Notes under the pieces: model-generated
The model's input: the letters and a program-made list of their open reading frames with translations, nothing else
Told to the model about the DNA's origin: nothing
Database searches by the model: none
Part shown: piece after piece, positions 23,301 through 37,000 of the stretch
Layout of the letters: each line of letters opens with the position of its first letter
How positions within the stretch are numbered: position 1 is the stretch's first letter
DNA from: Notolepis coatsorum
Taxonomy: Eukaryota > Chordata > Actinopteri > Aulopiformes > Paralepididae
Length of the DNA stretch: 64,000 nucleotides
Reading direction: 5' to 3'
NCBI GenBank assembly: GCA_963971535.1
Contig: OZ020592.1
Location: forward strand, 56,238,836 to 56,302,835
Made by a program: the position numbers and the translations under genes

Positions 23301-26300
23301 TCTTCAGGAGGGGGGTAATGATGGCAGTTTTGAGAGAAGGCGGAACGTGGCCAGCCTGCAAGCAGAGGTTGATGGTGCTGGTCATTAGGGGACCAATAGT
23401 GCAGATGTTGGCTTTCACCAGGGCTGTGGGGAGGGGATCCAGGGCACACGTGGATGACTTCATCCTCCCGATGATGAGCTCGACCTCACGCTGCGTGGTG
23501 TCACTGAAACAGCGGAGGAGCTGGGAGACTTCAGGCTGTAGGACAGCAGGTGGAGCAGGTGAAGAAGAGGAGGGAGCGGATGCCCTCAACTTTGGCTGTG
23601 AAAAATTACATGAAGTCATTACACCGCTTCTCAGTGGTCTCTCTGTGTGCCTGGGTTTGGGGTTTGAGGAGGTGGTGTATGGTGGAAAAAAGCTGTTTAG
23701 AATTGCCGGGGCTATTGTTGATGATGTTGGAGTAGAACTGTGACCGAGCGTCCTTAAGGGCTTTGGAGTAGGCCTTTTGGTGCTCTCTGTAGGCCTCTCT
23801 GTGCACGGTGAGGCGCCGCTCGAGGACACGGCCAGCCACCTTCATCTCTCTCAGCTCGCTGGTGAACCAGGGGGCAGAGCGTGAGAACGTGACCATCTTA
23901 GATTTCACGGGGGCGTGAACATCCAGGAGGCCACTCAGGGCTTTGTTGTAGTAGCCTACTGGGTCACTGGCTGAGGAGAGGGCAGAAGGGGGAAGATGTT
24001 GAAGATCCAAGGCCAGAGCGTCCAGGTTGATGTTTTTTATATTTCTGAAGCAGATCTGGCACTTGGGCTTTGAATGGGGGGGGACAGCATCTCCATGGAA
24101 ACGGCCATGTGATCCGACATGCCCGGGTCGTATACACACAGGTTGTTAACACTTTGAGTGCCAGCAGGGGGCGCACGATTTAGCGCTTGAGTGCCAACGC
24201 TCTATTCAATGAGAGGGCGAGCACATTTGCGAACACATAAACTATATCTTAAATGATGGCTGTGTCTAATACGCCCGTCGCTTATCAATGACTTGCTTGC
24301 AGTCAACATTGTCGAAACGGATTTTTTTTATTTTTTTTTATTATCTTTTTCCCCCTCCTTTTTTCCGATTTTTCTCCCATCCCACTGTTAGTCGTTATGC
24401 CAATTCCCAACCCCCTTCCCGGTTGTTGCGCACTTTCCCCTACTGTTGGTCCAAGAGGCCGGAGACTGCCACATGCTTTCCTCCGACGCATGTGCAGCCA
24501 GCCGGCAGCCAGCCTGGCCGCGCAGATTCTCACTGGGAGAGTGTAACGTGTGGGAGGCCGCACTACCTCTCACCAGATCCTACCTTCGCTGAGCAGGCGC
24601 CCCGACCGAACTGTAGGGGTCACTGTCCACAACGCCCAGGACCCACCCACGGCTCCCCTCCCCCTAACTCAGCCAAACGAGTTAGTATAGCGATCAGCCC
24701 GAGCCAAGGCAATGCTGACTCTCCGGGGTTTTTTAATCGGTACATTTCCGTTTTATACCATTTTGAAAAACGCTCGTTTTGGGAAATTTCCAGACAAAAT
24801 AAGTGATTCTGCAGGAATCGCCCTTTACTGGAATACACAAAAAAATCATTTTTCGGCCTATTTATTTATTAATCGTTTTCAAATAAACGCTAGATTATCG
24901 ATAGTATATTGTGTACTTATGCACGCTAGAGAAGCGGGCTGAAAAATCGATTATCTTATTTCCTGATCAGCACACACACACACATACACACATATGGGAC
25001 ACGTTGATATATCTGTGAAAAAAAACTCTGATTACCCCAAGACTGGTAAAATAGATTCCTTACCTCAGATCAGATGTTCTCCAAAAAGATTATTCCAATT
25101 CCTGATCGCCATTCCAAATATCGATCGCGTTTATTGATCCAACGCTGGGTGCTTTAAACACATATTCCACGCTGTTCTGAGGGACCACAAAGACTGTAAT
25201 CGGCTCGGATTACATGCCTGACAAGTAAAATGTGGATTCCGGATTTTCTTTTCCCCATGCACGGTCTGCACGGTTTCAGCCAGCTAATCACCCAACCCAC
25301 AAGGGTATGTGATTTGACACAAACCACCATTGACCTCATTTTGACCTCTGACAAATCCATGATCTCCAATAAAGGGGTGATAGCATGCGGGTTAAGTGAT
25401 AATTATATGATTTTCTGTACCCGCAAAAAGCTAAAACAGAAGGCCGGCTGTCACAAAACAGTCGCATCTAGAGACCTCAAAACTTACTCTAGAGAGGCCT
25501 TTAACCTAGAACTGGGGAGCTTGGACTGGTCAGATGAACTCAGTGGTACACAGGTTGAAGAAACATGGCTTGGATTCAAAACCAAATTCACAGCAATACT
25601 CAACAACATGGCACCCCTAAGAACCACCAGGGTTAAAAATCGCGCTGAGCCATGGATGCACACTGAAATACTGGCCGCTATGAAAACCAGAGACAAAAAA
25701 TGCTCTGAACTTCATAAAAGTCAGACAAAGCTTTCCAAAAGCTCAAACAGTGAACTCCAAGCCCACGTGGTTGAACTACAAATTCAAAGAAACAGACTAA
25801 GAAATGACGTAAACACCATGATCAGAACAGCAAAAAGAAATTTCATAAACGACAAAACTGAGAAACAAAAACAAACCCCACGAACTTTGGAAATTACTCA
25901 ATAATCAACTAGGCTGCAGTAAAAAACTTAAAACCAGATTCTCAAACATAAACATAAAGACGGACAACACGCTCATCACAGACAAGCTGGATGTAGCCAA
26001 TTACTTAAACATCATCTTCACAAACATAGCCACAACACTGGTAAACAAACTACCCTCCCACTCAGGGCATTATGGGGTAGAACACATAGTAGCATACTAC
26101 AAAAACCTAGGGGTCCACAAAGATGACTTCAAACTTGAAATGGTAACAACCGATGAGCTACTCAAAAAATTTAGCGCCCTCCAACCTAACAAGGCCACTG
26201 GCCATGACAACATCCCCTCCAAATTCCTCAGAGACGCAGCAGCCGCCATCACCCCAGTCATCACACACATAATAAACCTCTCTATAAAACAGGGACACGT

Positions 26301-27515
26301 CCCCAAGGACTTCAAAATTGCGAGAGTGACCCCTCTGCACAAAAAGGGCAGCAAATTAGACCCAGGCAACTACCGCCCTGTTTCTATTCTTACCTCCATC
26401 TCGAAAGTCATGGAGAAAATAGTCTACGAACAGGTCGAAAAGTACCTGGCGGAAAAAAATCTAATCTACGAATTCCAATCTGGCTTCAGAACGTCCCACT
26501 CCACTGACGCATGCCTCCTCTATTTGAACCACCACATCAAACAAGAGGTGGACGCGGGCAAATACTGCGGCATGGTCATGCTGGACCTACAAAAGGCCTT
26601 CAACACTGTCAATCACTCCATTCTGATGGACAAGCTAAAAGCAATTGGTTTTGATAGCTTATCAGTGAGCTGGATGCAATCCTACCTGGAGGGGAGAGAA
26701 CAGATGGTAGAGGTAAACGGTACTCTATCCCCCCCCCTCACAGTGAGCTGTGGTGTTCCACAAGGAAGCATACTAGGACCGCTACTCTTCCTAATTTATG
26801 CAAATGACATGTCGTCAGCCTGTGACTGCAACTTGTTCCTGTTTGCGGACGACTCAGCCCTGCTGGTCTCTGACAAGAACAAGTTGCAGGTTGAAAAAAC
26901 CCTCAGCTCGGAACTAGGCAAAATCTGCATATGGCTCGCTGATAACAAACTATCATTACACATGGGCAAAACAGAGTCCATTCTCTTCGGTTCAAATAAC
27001 AAACTCAGCAAGACCGACGGCTTCTCAGTTACAGTGGGTGACAATATTGTCACAAGGAAAGACGAAATTACCTACCTGGGTTCCATCCTAGAGGCAAATC
27101 TTTCCTGTGACAAAATGGCATCCAATGTAATAAAAAAAGTCAACCAACGAACTAGATTCTTGTACCGGATCTCCTCTCTGGTAAACAAGAATACCCTGAA
27201 GACTCTGGCAGGAGCACTCATTCAAGGGTACTACGACTATGCGTGCACCTCATGGTACCAAAGCACCTCAAAGGCGCTTAAAACAAAATTACAAACATCA
27301 CAAAACAAACTGGTCAGACTACTACTTGACCTGAACCCCAGAACCCACCTCACCCCTGCCCACTTTGACAACCTAGGATGGCTTAGAGTAGACGACAGAG
27401 TAGGGCTGGGCGATATGGAAAAAAATCATATCGCGATAACGATATGATAATTTTATTTTATTTCTCGATATCGATAATTATCGAATTGTTATAAGTATAA
27501 AAAAAAAAATTAAAG

Positions 27516-27547
<32 letters not shown>

Positions 27548-27999
27548 GATGTATGTTTATTTTGCAGCCATTCTTTGTCATTGCCGCCATCTTTAGTGTT
27601 ACTGTACATCCCCTCACACTCCAGTTCTCAGGCTGCAGCTGGTTTAAAAGCTAAAGTAAACCGGCTTCTCTGCTGGCTGTGGCTCCAGAGGAGTTGAACA
27701 GTTCTGACTCTGCTAGTTTATTTTCGATCTTTTGGCGCTTTTTTGGTGGACAAACCACCGCACATGTGCACTGTGACTCGTGACTGGAGTCAAGTTCTGC
27801 TAGCACACATAGCCTACTGTGTACAGACGGTTTCAAAATGTATTTTAAATTAGAAAGCAAACAAAATAAATGGACAAGAGAAAAATAAATCTGAATTTGG
27901 TCAGTATTGTCATTTGGACAAGCAAAGCCATTACTTTAAGTTGCAGGCAAGAAAGACAAGTCTGTCCACTGTCTCTGGTTTTAAAACTGCCCTGTTGCA

Positions 28000-28030
<31 letters not shown>

Positions 28031-31000
28031 CGATTTTTCGATTTTTTAAATTTCGATATTCGATATCGATTATTAAAATATATCGCGATATTTATCGTTA
28101 TCGTTATATCGCCCAGCCCTACGACAGAGTACAGCAACTTGCAATGGGCCTGGTCTACAAGATACACTATACGACCGGGGTACCCATGTACATGTCAAAA
28201 TACTTCCCAAAGGTCGGTGAATACCACAACCACTACACCAGAGGAAGCTCAACAAATCATGTTAAACCCAGATTCGGCTCAAACAAGGGACTAAACACGT
28301 TTCGCAATTATGCCACAACAATGTGGAACGCCCTACCCAAAGCTGTAAAGGAATGTGAATCCCTACCCACATTCAAAACCGCTCTTAAAGAGCACCTACG
28401 GGAGGCTGCAATTCCAAACTGGCCACCGTAAATGCCCAAAACCCCCAGCACCTCCTAATAGACAGTCTCCTCCCCACCGCATGTATATATTCCCTCCCCG
28501 CCGTATGTATATTTCTCTCCAACCCACCCACCCCCTCCTAATGTACAGTCCCCTCCCCATCATATGTATATACTCTGTCAGGATCTAGGGGTAACAGTAC
28601 TGTATATTTGAATACCGTTTATGTCACAAATGTATCTGTACTAAATACCTATATGTCCCTATGCCATAAATGTCATGTATGTTGTGTATGTCATAAATGT
28701 CTATATGAATTGAAAATGGGGGACCCTGATGGAAACAAGACAAACGTCTTTCTCAGGTCTGCATCCCCTTAACAATTGTATGTATTGAGCCGTACTGTAT
28801 TGTACCCATTCTGCAATCTGTTAAATAAAGTTTTCATTCATTCATTCATTCATGCGTTTTCATTCAGTCCAATCCAAAGGGTGCATTACCATCCGGGAGA
28901 CGATAGGGGGCGGTATTTTCCCTGTTCGAGCTCAGAGTGCTAGTGGTAATGTGAGGCTAGATTGATGAAAAATGAATGGAAATCGCTAATAAGAAAATAT
29001 TACGATTAATAACGAGATTTCTCGTCGTTGGCACTGAACGGTTGGCATGAAATACCGAGAATTATCGTTGTTATCGCTGTTAATAGGGGCAGCAAGGTCG
29101 GAAATAACCAGGTCAAGTGTGTGCCCCCTGTCGTGTGTGGGGACGTGCACATGCTGTGTCAGGTTGACACTGTCCAGCATTTGTAAAAACTCTGATGCAG
29201 AGTGACATGAGGGGGTGTCGACATGAATGTTAATGTCACCGAGATTTACCATGTTTGCAGATGTAGTGCAGAGAGTGGTTAGGAGGTCATGTATTTCGGG
29301 AATAAATGCTGGGTTTGGTTTGGGTGGCCGGTAGATGACCAATATGGTCAGAAGAGTGGTCAAAGTAGGAGGGATTCAATCTGAGGCAAGAAGGGGTACA
29401 TGTGGTTCTAGACGACATCACACAGACTAGTTAAATAACACCATACCAGGATATCATCATATTGGTGGGAGTGCAGGAAGGATGAGACGGCAAGTTTCAA
29501 GTTTCTTTAATAGTTGTCATACAGAAGTACAGAATACTTTTGTACAAAATGCTTCTTACTGTTGCGCTCCAGAGACTGTGCAAGACAAGATAAGTATGAA
29601 ATAAAAACATAGTAAAATTAGAAGTAAAAGAAAGAGGTCACAGTGTTCAGTTTAGACATATGTACAATGTTCGATGCAGAATAGACGTAGTTACCATACA
29701 ATATACAATACTGTGCAGTGTACTAATATACAATACTATATAGTGCAAGGCAGAAATGGAGAAATGGGACGAGGTGCAATTTAGGTACAATTCACAGTAG
29801 GTGTACGAGTTGTAGTGCAAATCCTTTATCAATAAATATAAAGTGTAAGTGTGTTTGTGTGATCTAAAGTGTGGAGAGTGGGTGCTGCAGTGTGTTGTTT
29901 GTTTGAGTGAGTGTGTGGGTGTGTGTGCTGTGTGCATTTGATGGTTGTTGCATAGTGATTATTGTTCGTTTAGCGATTATTGTTCGTTTAGCAGCCTGAT
30001 GGCCTGGGGATAGAAGCTTCTTCTGAGTCTTTCTGTGCTCGCCTTAAGACTCCGGTATCGCTTGCCTGACCGCAGCAGTTCAAAGAGGCAGTTGTTCGGG
30101 TGGCTCGAGTCCTTAATAATTCTCTTAGCCTTCCCCTTGCACCGCTTGTTGTAAATGTTCTGGAGGGTGGGAAGCCCCCCTCCAATTGTGCGTTCGGCTG
30201 AACGTGTCACTCTTTGTAGTCTGCTACGGTCTTGTGCAGTGCTATTCCCAAACCAGGAGGTGATGTTGCCGGTCAGGATGCTCTCTATTGTACATGAGTA
30301 GAAGTTCCTAAGGATCTTCTGACTGACTTGGAACTTCCTTAGGCGCCTGAGGAAGTAGAGGCGTTGTCGTGCCTTCTTCACAACACTGTCAATGTGTGTG
30401 GTCCATGTCAAGTCCTCGGATATGTGGGCTCCGAGGTACTTGAAACTGTTCACTCTCTCAACCGGTGCCCCGTCGATGCTGAGGGGGCTGTAGTCCTTGA
30501 CCCCCGACCTCCTGAAGTCCACAATCATCTCTTTTGTTTTGCTGACGTTCAGGGAGAGGCAGTTCTCCTGACACCACTGTGACAGGTTCTCTACCTCTTC
30601 CAGGTAGGCCCTTGGTGGTCGAGTTATTCCCTTTACTTCCCAACATAAATGTTCATGCATAAAGTGCAGAGACGATCGACGTAAACGGTAGCTGATGTAT
30701 GTAAATAATAACGACACCCCCGGTTTCCCAGAATGCACCCCTTATACCCTCTGAACCTATACTTTTTTTATTTCTTTATTTTGTATTAACTTTCTCTCTG
30801 CCAGGGGGAGAATGTTGCCCGGGAGCTGCAGGCCCTGGTGAAGGATCTACCGACGGTTCTTGGGGAAGTAGGGAGGGACGTAGCCAGACTGGAGGAGCAG
30901 ATCCAACTTTACACAGCGTTCACAAACTTTGTCTGTGAGTGGTGAGTATATAGACCCATGTCTGAACTATGGAGATGCATAACATCCATGTCTTGCACAA

Positions 31001-34000
31001 CGCTTGTATTCCCAAAACATCAGCTGTGGGTTTCCCCTCCCACTGACGTACATGTATTTTTTACATTATACAGTGTATTAGTATCCATGGGTTGGCTTGA
31101 TAATAATCAGTGGTGTACACCGATACCAATACTGGTATTAGATGTCTGGCTGACGATACCAGGCTAAAGCAGGGTATTAGTATCAAGAGAATTCTCTCAA
31201 TACTGAAATCCAATACCAGTGGAACATGTCGGAAATTAAAGCAAAGCCACTTGTTCTGCTGCGTTTCTGGTACATGGAAGCATGTTCGTTCTCTCTAAGG
31301 GCAAAACATTTATTTTGTCCCTGTTATTTTCGTCCAGTGACCCTAAACGAATGTTCTAAGTGTGTAATACTGTTGTTCAGTAAAAGCAGTCGGCACTCTG
31401 TATTGACTGATATTTAACATTTACATTTAGTCATTTAGCTGTCGCTTTTATCCAAAGCGATTTAAAGTGGTAATCCGTAAGATCCTCATTTTCTATTTTA
31501 TTTTGGCAACATCTATTGGTGATTAGTGGTCATTGCTGTTGCTATTGGCTTTCTTTCCATCATGAAATTGAATTCCAAACAAAACTGGTGTTTACTGTCA
31601 ACATGTTTGTAATGTTTGTTTTGTCAGCATGTGTCATTGGTTGTACATATGGGCACAATTAGATTGATAGAAGATTCATAATATCTGTACATTTTCAGGT
31701 GTATCATCCAGCCTTAATACAGGGTTTCCACACAGGACAGGGATAATGTGTATCTCCAGGTCCCTTTTTATACTGCTACCCTGGAGAACTGAACTCCACT
31801 GTGTGAAGTCCTCACCATGTCACCATCCACTTCTTTATCACCATGTCACTTGCTGCATAAATCTATCATCCAGGTGTAACCAGGCCATCTCAGCACAGCT
31901 CGGCATACTGTAAAGATTATTACTCCTTATACCATGGCCTGGGTGAATACTCTGTTCTGATTGGTTGGTAGGTGTCCAATTTTAAAAGTCGATAATGGAA
32001 ACCTACGTAATTCCAACCAAAATGTTTGATCACCATTCTAAATTAATGCATTGACTGCATAGTGTGGACCCGCTAGCAAGCTACCTGCAAGCTAATGTTA
32101 TGCCAGCAGGCATTACGGTTGCTAGCGCTGCCTAAGTTTAGCAAACAGTGAATATGATCTAACAGTATGTTTTAACACAAAGCTTAGGTAGCTATCCAGT
32201 TGTCTAAAAGAAAGAATTCACAATGAAATATGTTGTATGTACTGTCACTGACTGTTAGGCAACAGCAGATTCCAGTAGCAAGTTGTTTCTCAATGAATAT
32301 CTGGGCTGGGTGGGTAGTCCATTTGGTTTATTGGCATATTAATGACTGGATGGAAGTGCAGTGACTTGAGTGACGGTGGTCTACTACTGTATATCAAGCC
32401 TTCATCTGCCTTGTCCTCAGAACACCACAGGGTGGCGATAAAGTACCACACAACTTGCTACTTGAATCTGCTGCTGACAGACTGGGGGGGAATCATTGGC
32501 TAGATAGCTACCTAAGCTTTGTGTTTAAAAAATACTGTTCAATCATATTCACTGTTTGCTAATCTCGTGCAATGCTAATGACCGTAATGCCTGCTAGCAT
32601 AACATTATCTTTCTAGCTGATGACAACAAACAACAAACTAGTTCCAGGTATTATTCAGATACCCAAGTGTCACAATACTTTGAATGCAAAACGCATGAAA
32701 ACATGAATAAATGCTCCTTATTTTAATTGTATTTGTTGTGTTTGGCTGTCTGCCTCGATATAAGCTGCATTAACATGTTTTAATGGCGGAGGCAACCGTC
32801 TGATGTTTCTGCCTCCACCTTGTCCAACATTATGTGAAATGCGCTTACTGTCTTCTCCAGAGAAGAAGATGGATACCAAATTTCCATCCAGTAGAAAGAC
32901 ATCTGATTGCAAGCTAGCCTAGCTTAGCACAAATTAATGTAAGTGGATACGGACCAGCTAGCATAGCTGTTGGCCAAATACGCCTCTCCCAGAGTTTTAA
33001 GCTCGGCTAGTGGTCCATATCCGCTTACATTAATTTGTGCTGTCTACTGAATGCACAGAGGAAATTGGTATCTATCTTCTTGTCTGGCTCTGTAGAGCAG
33101 GGGTTCCCAAACTTTTCAGGCCAGGGCCCAGAAAATAAGGCGTCAGAGAGCCGCGGCCCAATGCACATCGTCAGGCTTTTTTTCTTTTATTTTTTTTAGG
33201 TGACCGATTTTTTAAGCCAAATATCACTTCAATCCTATTAAGTTAGTTCAAGTTAGTTATTCATTTATATGTGCTATTTATGAAAGGGCTAACTTGTTGC
33301 AAAATAATAATGATAATAATAGCCTCATTAAAATACTATTGTTGCTTTGGTTGTTTTCAGCGTTTTATGTGCATAATCTGTTATTTAGTTTGAAATGTTC
33401 GTTGAAATAAGTAGATTTTTCGTTTTTGTTTATTTATTAAGTTAATATAAAACCATATAGTCACATTTTAGAATACAATATAATAGAATTTTAGAATACA
33501 ACTAGAAACACTGTCCTGGCCTGCTTCTAAGTTCAGTGGCCTGACAAAAAAAAATTTAAATAAAAAAATAAAAAAATAAAAAAAACATTTTTTTTTTATT
33601 TTTATTTTTTATTTTTTTTAATCGTCTCGCGGCCCACCAGTGGCTGCTCGCGGCCCACCTTTGGGTCGCGACCCCGACTTTGGGAACCACTGCGTAGAGG
33701 ATGGTAAGCGCATTTCCCATCATGTTGACATGCCCCCCCCCTTCTTATAACTTCTGACCTATATGCTTAGAACCAGTAAGCTACTCTGCATGGACTCTTT
33801 TCTTTCTTTAGTTAAGTGAGTCACCATCATGTCTTCATTCCCAGGTCTGAGCCGGTCCTGCCTATTGTGACCTTTGCCCAGAAGAGGGGCAACACGACGT
33901 CCTACGAGTGGAGGACAGGGGAGGAGCCCAGTGTCGTTGAGAGGCCCGTTCTGGAGGAGGCGCCTCCTGATATGGTCACTGAGGAAACGGTCGGTTTGCA

Positions 34001-37000
34001 TCTCAATATATCAGAGCCTGTATTTATCAGGCTTCCCAGAATAGACGTGTAGAGTTTATTTACGATTATACCATTTCCAATGTGTGCAGTAGGGCTGGGT
34101 GGCACAACCTGGGTACAATAGTCAGAAGGGCTTTTTTTCTATATTGACATACTGTATGTTACAATTAGGGATGCTCGATATTGGCTTTTTTACCGATACC
34201 GATATTCCGATATTGTCCAACTCCAATTTCCGATACCGATACCGATACCGATATCAACCGATACCGATATATGCAGGGTTTCCCCCCCAAAAAACGGAAT
34301 AATTTCAGGTAACTAATAATTTCACTGGATGCATTCAAAAGGCTTTCTAAATGTAAGCATTATCTGTGCAAAATATGATCATTAAAAAAGTAAAAATGAA
34401 CATTTTAAACCAACATGCATACTTTTGACAATAAATAAAATAAGAATTGGTTCTTACTTGCTTGCCTGGGTAAATAAAGGTTAAATAAATGTTAAAAAAA
34501 AAAAAAAAAAAAAAAATTGTTATTTTTTTTTTTTTTTTTTTTACCGATACCGATATTTTCCGATATCACATTTTACTGCCGATATCGGCCGATAATATCG
34601 GTCGGCCGATAATATCGGACATCCCTAGTTACAATATCTGCTTAGAAGTGGAGATTCACGTTAGTTAATCCAACTGAAGTTCATCATATAATATAATCAT
34701 AATGGGGAATTATGGTACAGTATCAAACTGAAATTGTCACTTTCAATTTACATTCTTCTCAAATATTTTGTACATCAATATGTGAGACATTTTAAATCTT
34801 GCATTTAGACAACAACATTGTTATCATTCATGTAAAAATAAAAATAAATATTATAAAAATTTAAAAAAACACAAATAACAGATGAAAAAAGATTAATGTC
34901 TGTATATTGCCCAGCCATACTGTATATTGTCTCTATTATTTTTAAATCGAATCATCCAAAATGTTTTTCCATTGTGCCTGGAGTGAGGCCAAAGAAGATT
35001 TTCCAGCTGTGTTTGGATAATAACGTTCTATTCTATTCACTTAAAATGCTAAACTTATTTAACTTTGATAATCTGAGACATGGATAAATTCTCATCATGT
35101 CCAAAGTTGAGTCCTGCACGATGCATATTAGCTGTCAAATACACAACTGATTTGTGTTGTCTTTTTAATTTTATATTATATATATAATTTTAATTTTTTT
35201 CTCAGATTGACTGGGGTGACTTGAGTGGTGGAACAGGGGTAGAGGAAATTAATTTTGGGATCCAGGTTGAGGACGGAGTGGACTGGGGCATAACTCAGGA
35301 GCCCGGCTCAGAGGTACATAACATGTTGTATTTGCCATCTTCATTTTACCAGGCTGGCCCATTAGGAATAAATTCAAATTTTCAATAACGACGAAGAACG
35401 GAGAATCCTCCTTATGGTCGGCTTTTAGCGTTTCAATAAAGGTTTATATTAGAGTATATGGTATGCAGATTCTCCCTTCTTCAGTTAACAACATACCTCA
35501 GTTCAGTACCCATGACAAGGATGTGTCTACCTTTACAATAATGACCAGTTAAAGGGGCATTTTGTGTTTTGTTTTTATTTAATAATAATAAAAGAAAAAT
35601 TCCAGAATCCTATTGTTCTGTTGTGAGGACATGTGATTTCCGGAGCAGACAACTAGTGAACCTTTGCTAATAGCGCACCGAAGCTATGGAACACCTTCCC
35701 TATGGACATTAGGGAGGTTAGCTAACAAAATATTTTCAAAAGTAAGCTAAAAACATATCTCTTCACCATAGCTTTTTAATACATTCTGCCACTTAGACTC
35801 ATCCACACTGTGATTATTGCATTGTAAATGAGAGCTATTTTATTGCACTGCTTTTATTCTGTCTATTTTCACTGCATTTTCCGGCATGTCAAATTTTACA
35901 TGCAAGTATTGTATAAAAGGTGCTATACAGAGTTGAACCTATTACAGTTGAAAATAAGTTGAGGAAATATTTGAGTTTCTTGAGGTGCTGATGTGGTCAA
36001 GTGTAAATGCGGCATTATGACACGTCTCACCAGGACACGGGCGATATCGACTGGGGAGATGAAGCGACTGCGGTGGAAATCGAAGTCGTAGATGTGGGCA
36101 CAGACTGTAAGAGGCTTTAACATCCACCATCACCATTCTGATGGTCCACTGCATCTCTTACAGCTGAGTGGAAGAAACATTTGTATTATATAAGGGACGT
36201 ATGTGTTAACCCCCTAGGTCCTGATGGCGTGGCGAGGGGTGAGGATGCCTTGACTGTTCTGGAGAACCCGCAGTCTCGCAGCCAGTTCATTGATGAACTA
36301 ATGGAGGTAATGAATCGGGTTGATAACCGAAGGATGCACTGATGTGGTTTAAATATACATAGTTTATATGTGATGACTTATTTGACCTCCAACTGTGTTA
36401 GTGTTTCTCACCCCGGGGGTCCTTGGGGGGGTTCCAGGGGGACTATTTCTTTCACACATATATTAACGTGACTATTCTGATCTTAGGTTTCACTTTCTCC
36501 ACTGTTATCTGCTCAGCTACAGTACAGACGGCTATAGAATTCTGGACTTCAATCGTATCTAACATTACAAATCTTCCCAGAGGTCAAGGTTTATTGAACG
36601 GGGGTCCGTGGCTTAATGTGTATTGATTTGGAGCGCCATTGACACGTAGAAGGTTAAGAAGGACCTTTTTTAAATTACCATACTTAAATTAGTATCACTT
36701 TTGTCAGCAGACCCAGTAGAAATTACTTCTTTTAGGGGTGGGTCTACCCCTCAAGGTGTCTCCAAGGCATAAAGAAAGAAAGAGAGTTTATGAGACAAGT
36801 CAAGTTAATTTGTATAGATAAACCTGAATCACAGTTGCATGTCTGAAAGGCCCACACTACAATGAAACGACACCACTCTGACCTTAACCCTCAGCGAAGA
36901 CGAGGAAGAACTCCCACAAAACCCTAATAGGAGAATAAATGGAAGACAGCTTGGAGAGGGTAATTCAAGGGAAAAGATCCCCTTGACAGGATGGTTAGAT

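Larger units (their letters stand above)
24150..29079. mobile_element. piggyBac-like element copy 2, swollen by nested insertions
   Basis: It starts with CACTTTGAGTGCC after TTAA (24146-24149) and ends before TTAA (29080-29083) inside the L2 LINE. Its arms share inverted internal sequence with the copy at 20808-21733, for example the segment containing CCCCCTATCGTCTCCC near 28895-28920. The right tip is diverged, but it keeps a GAATTATCG palindrome and a subterminal AGTGCCA word. A SINE (24321-24730) and a full-length-like LINE-A with its own hAT insert (25240-28853) sit inside. Without them the element is about 0.9 kb. No transposase is present. Confidence 0.82.
22699..29400 (-). mobile_element. 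L2 LINE fragment split by a piggyBac-like element
   Basis: On the reverse strand, 29400-29084 encodes the end of the APE endonuclease ([10 protein letters not shown], then [12 protein letters not shown], then [11 protein letters not shown]). 24145-22880 continues with SDHMAVSM, the linker and the N-terminal RT domain ([31 protein letters not shown]), and reaches a degraded YADDTQLYI box. The reading Ala-Pro-Ile-Asn-Asn-Leu resumes exactly across the insertion. Frame breaks are visible after SVSMEM-type sequence and after the [11 protein letters not shown] motif. The rest of the RT is deleted before the 3' end (GCACTTTGAGATTTTCACA with a TAA tail at about 22699). It is a dead, 5'-truncated copy. 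Confidence 0.88.

Noticed and set aside
22907-23743. Forward-strand frames of 69-157 residues
   Set aside because: They are the antisense shadow of the L2 LINE coding region.
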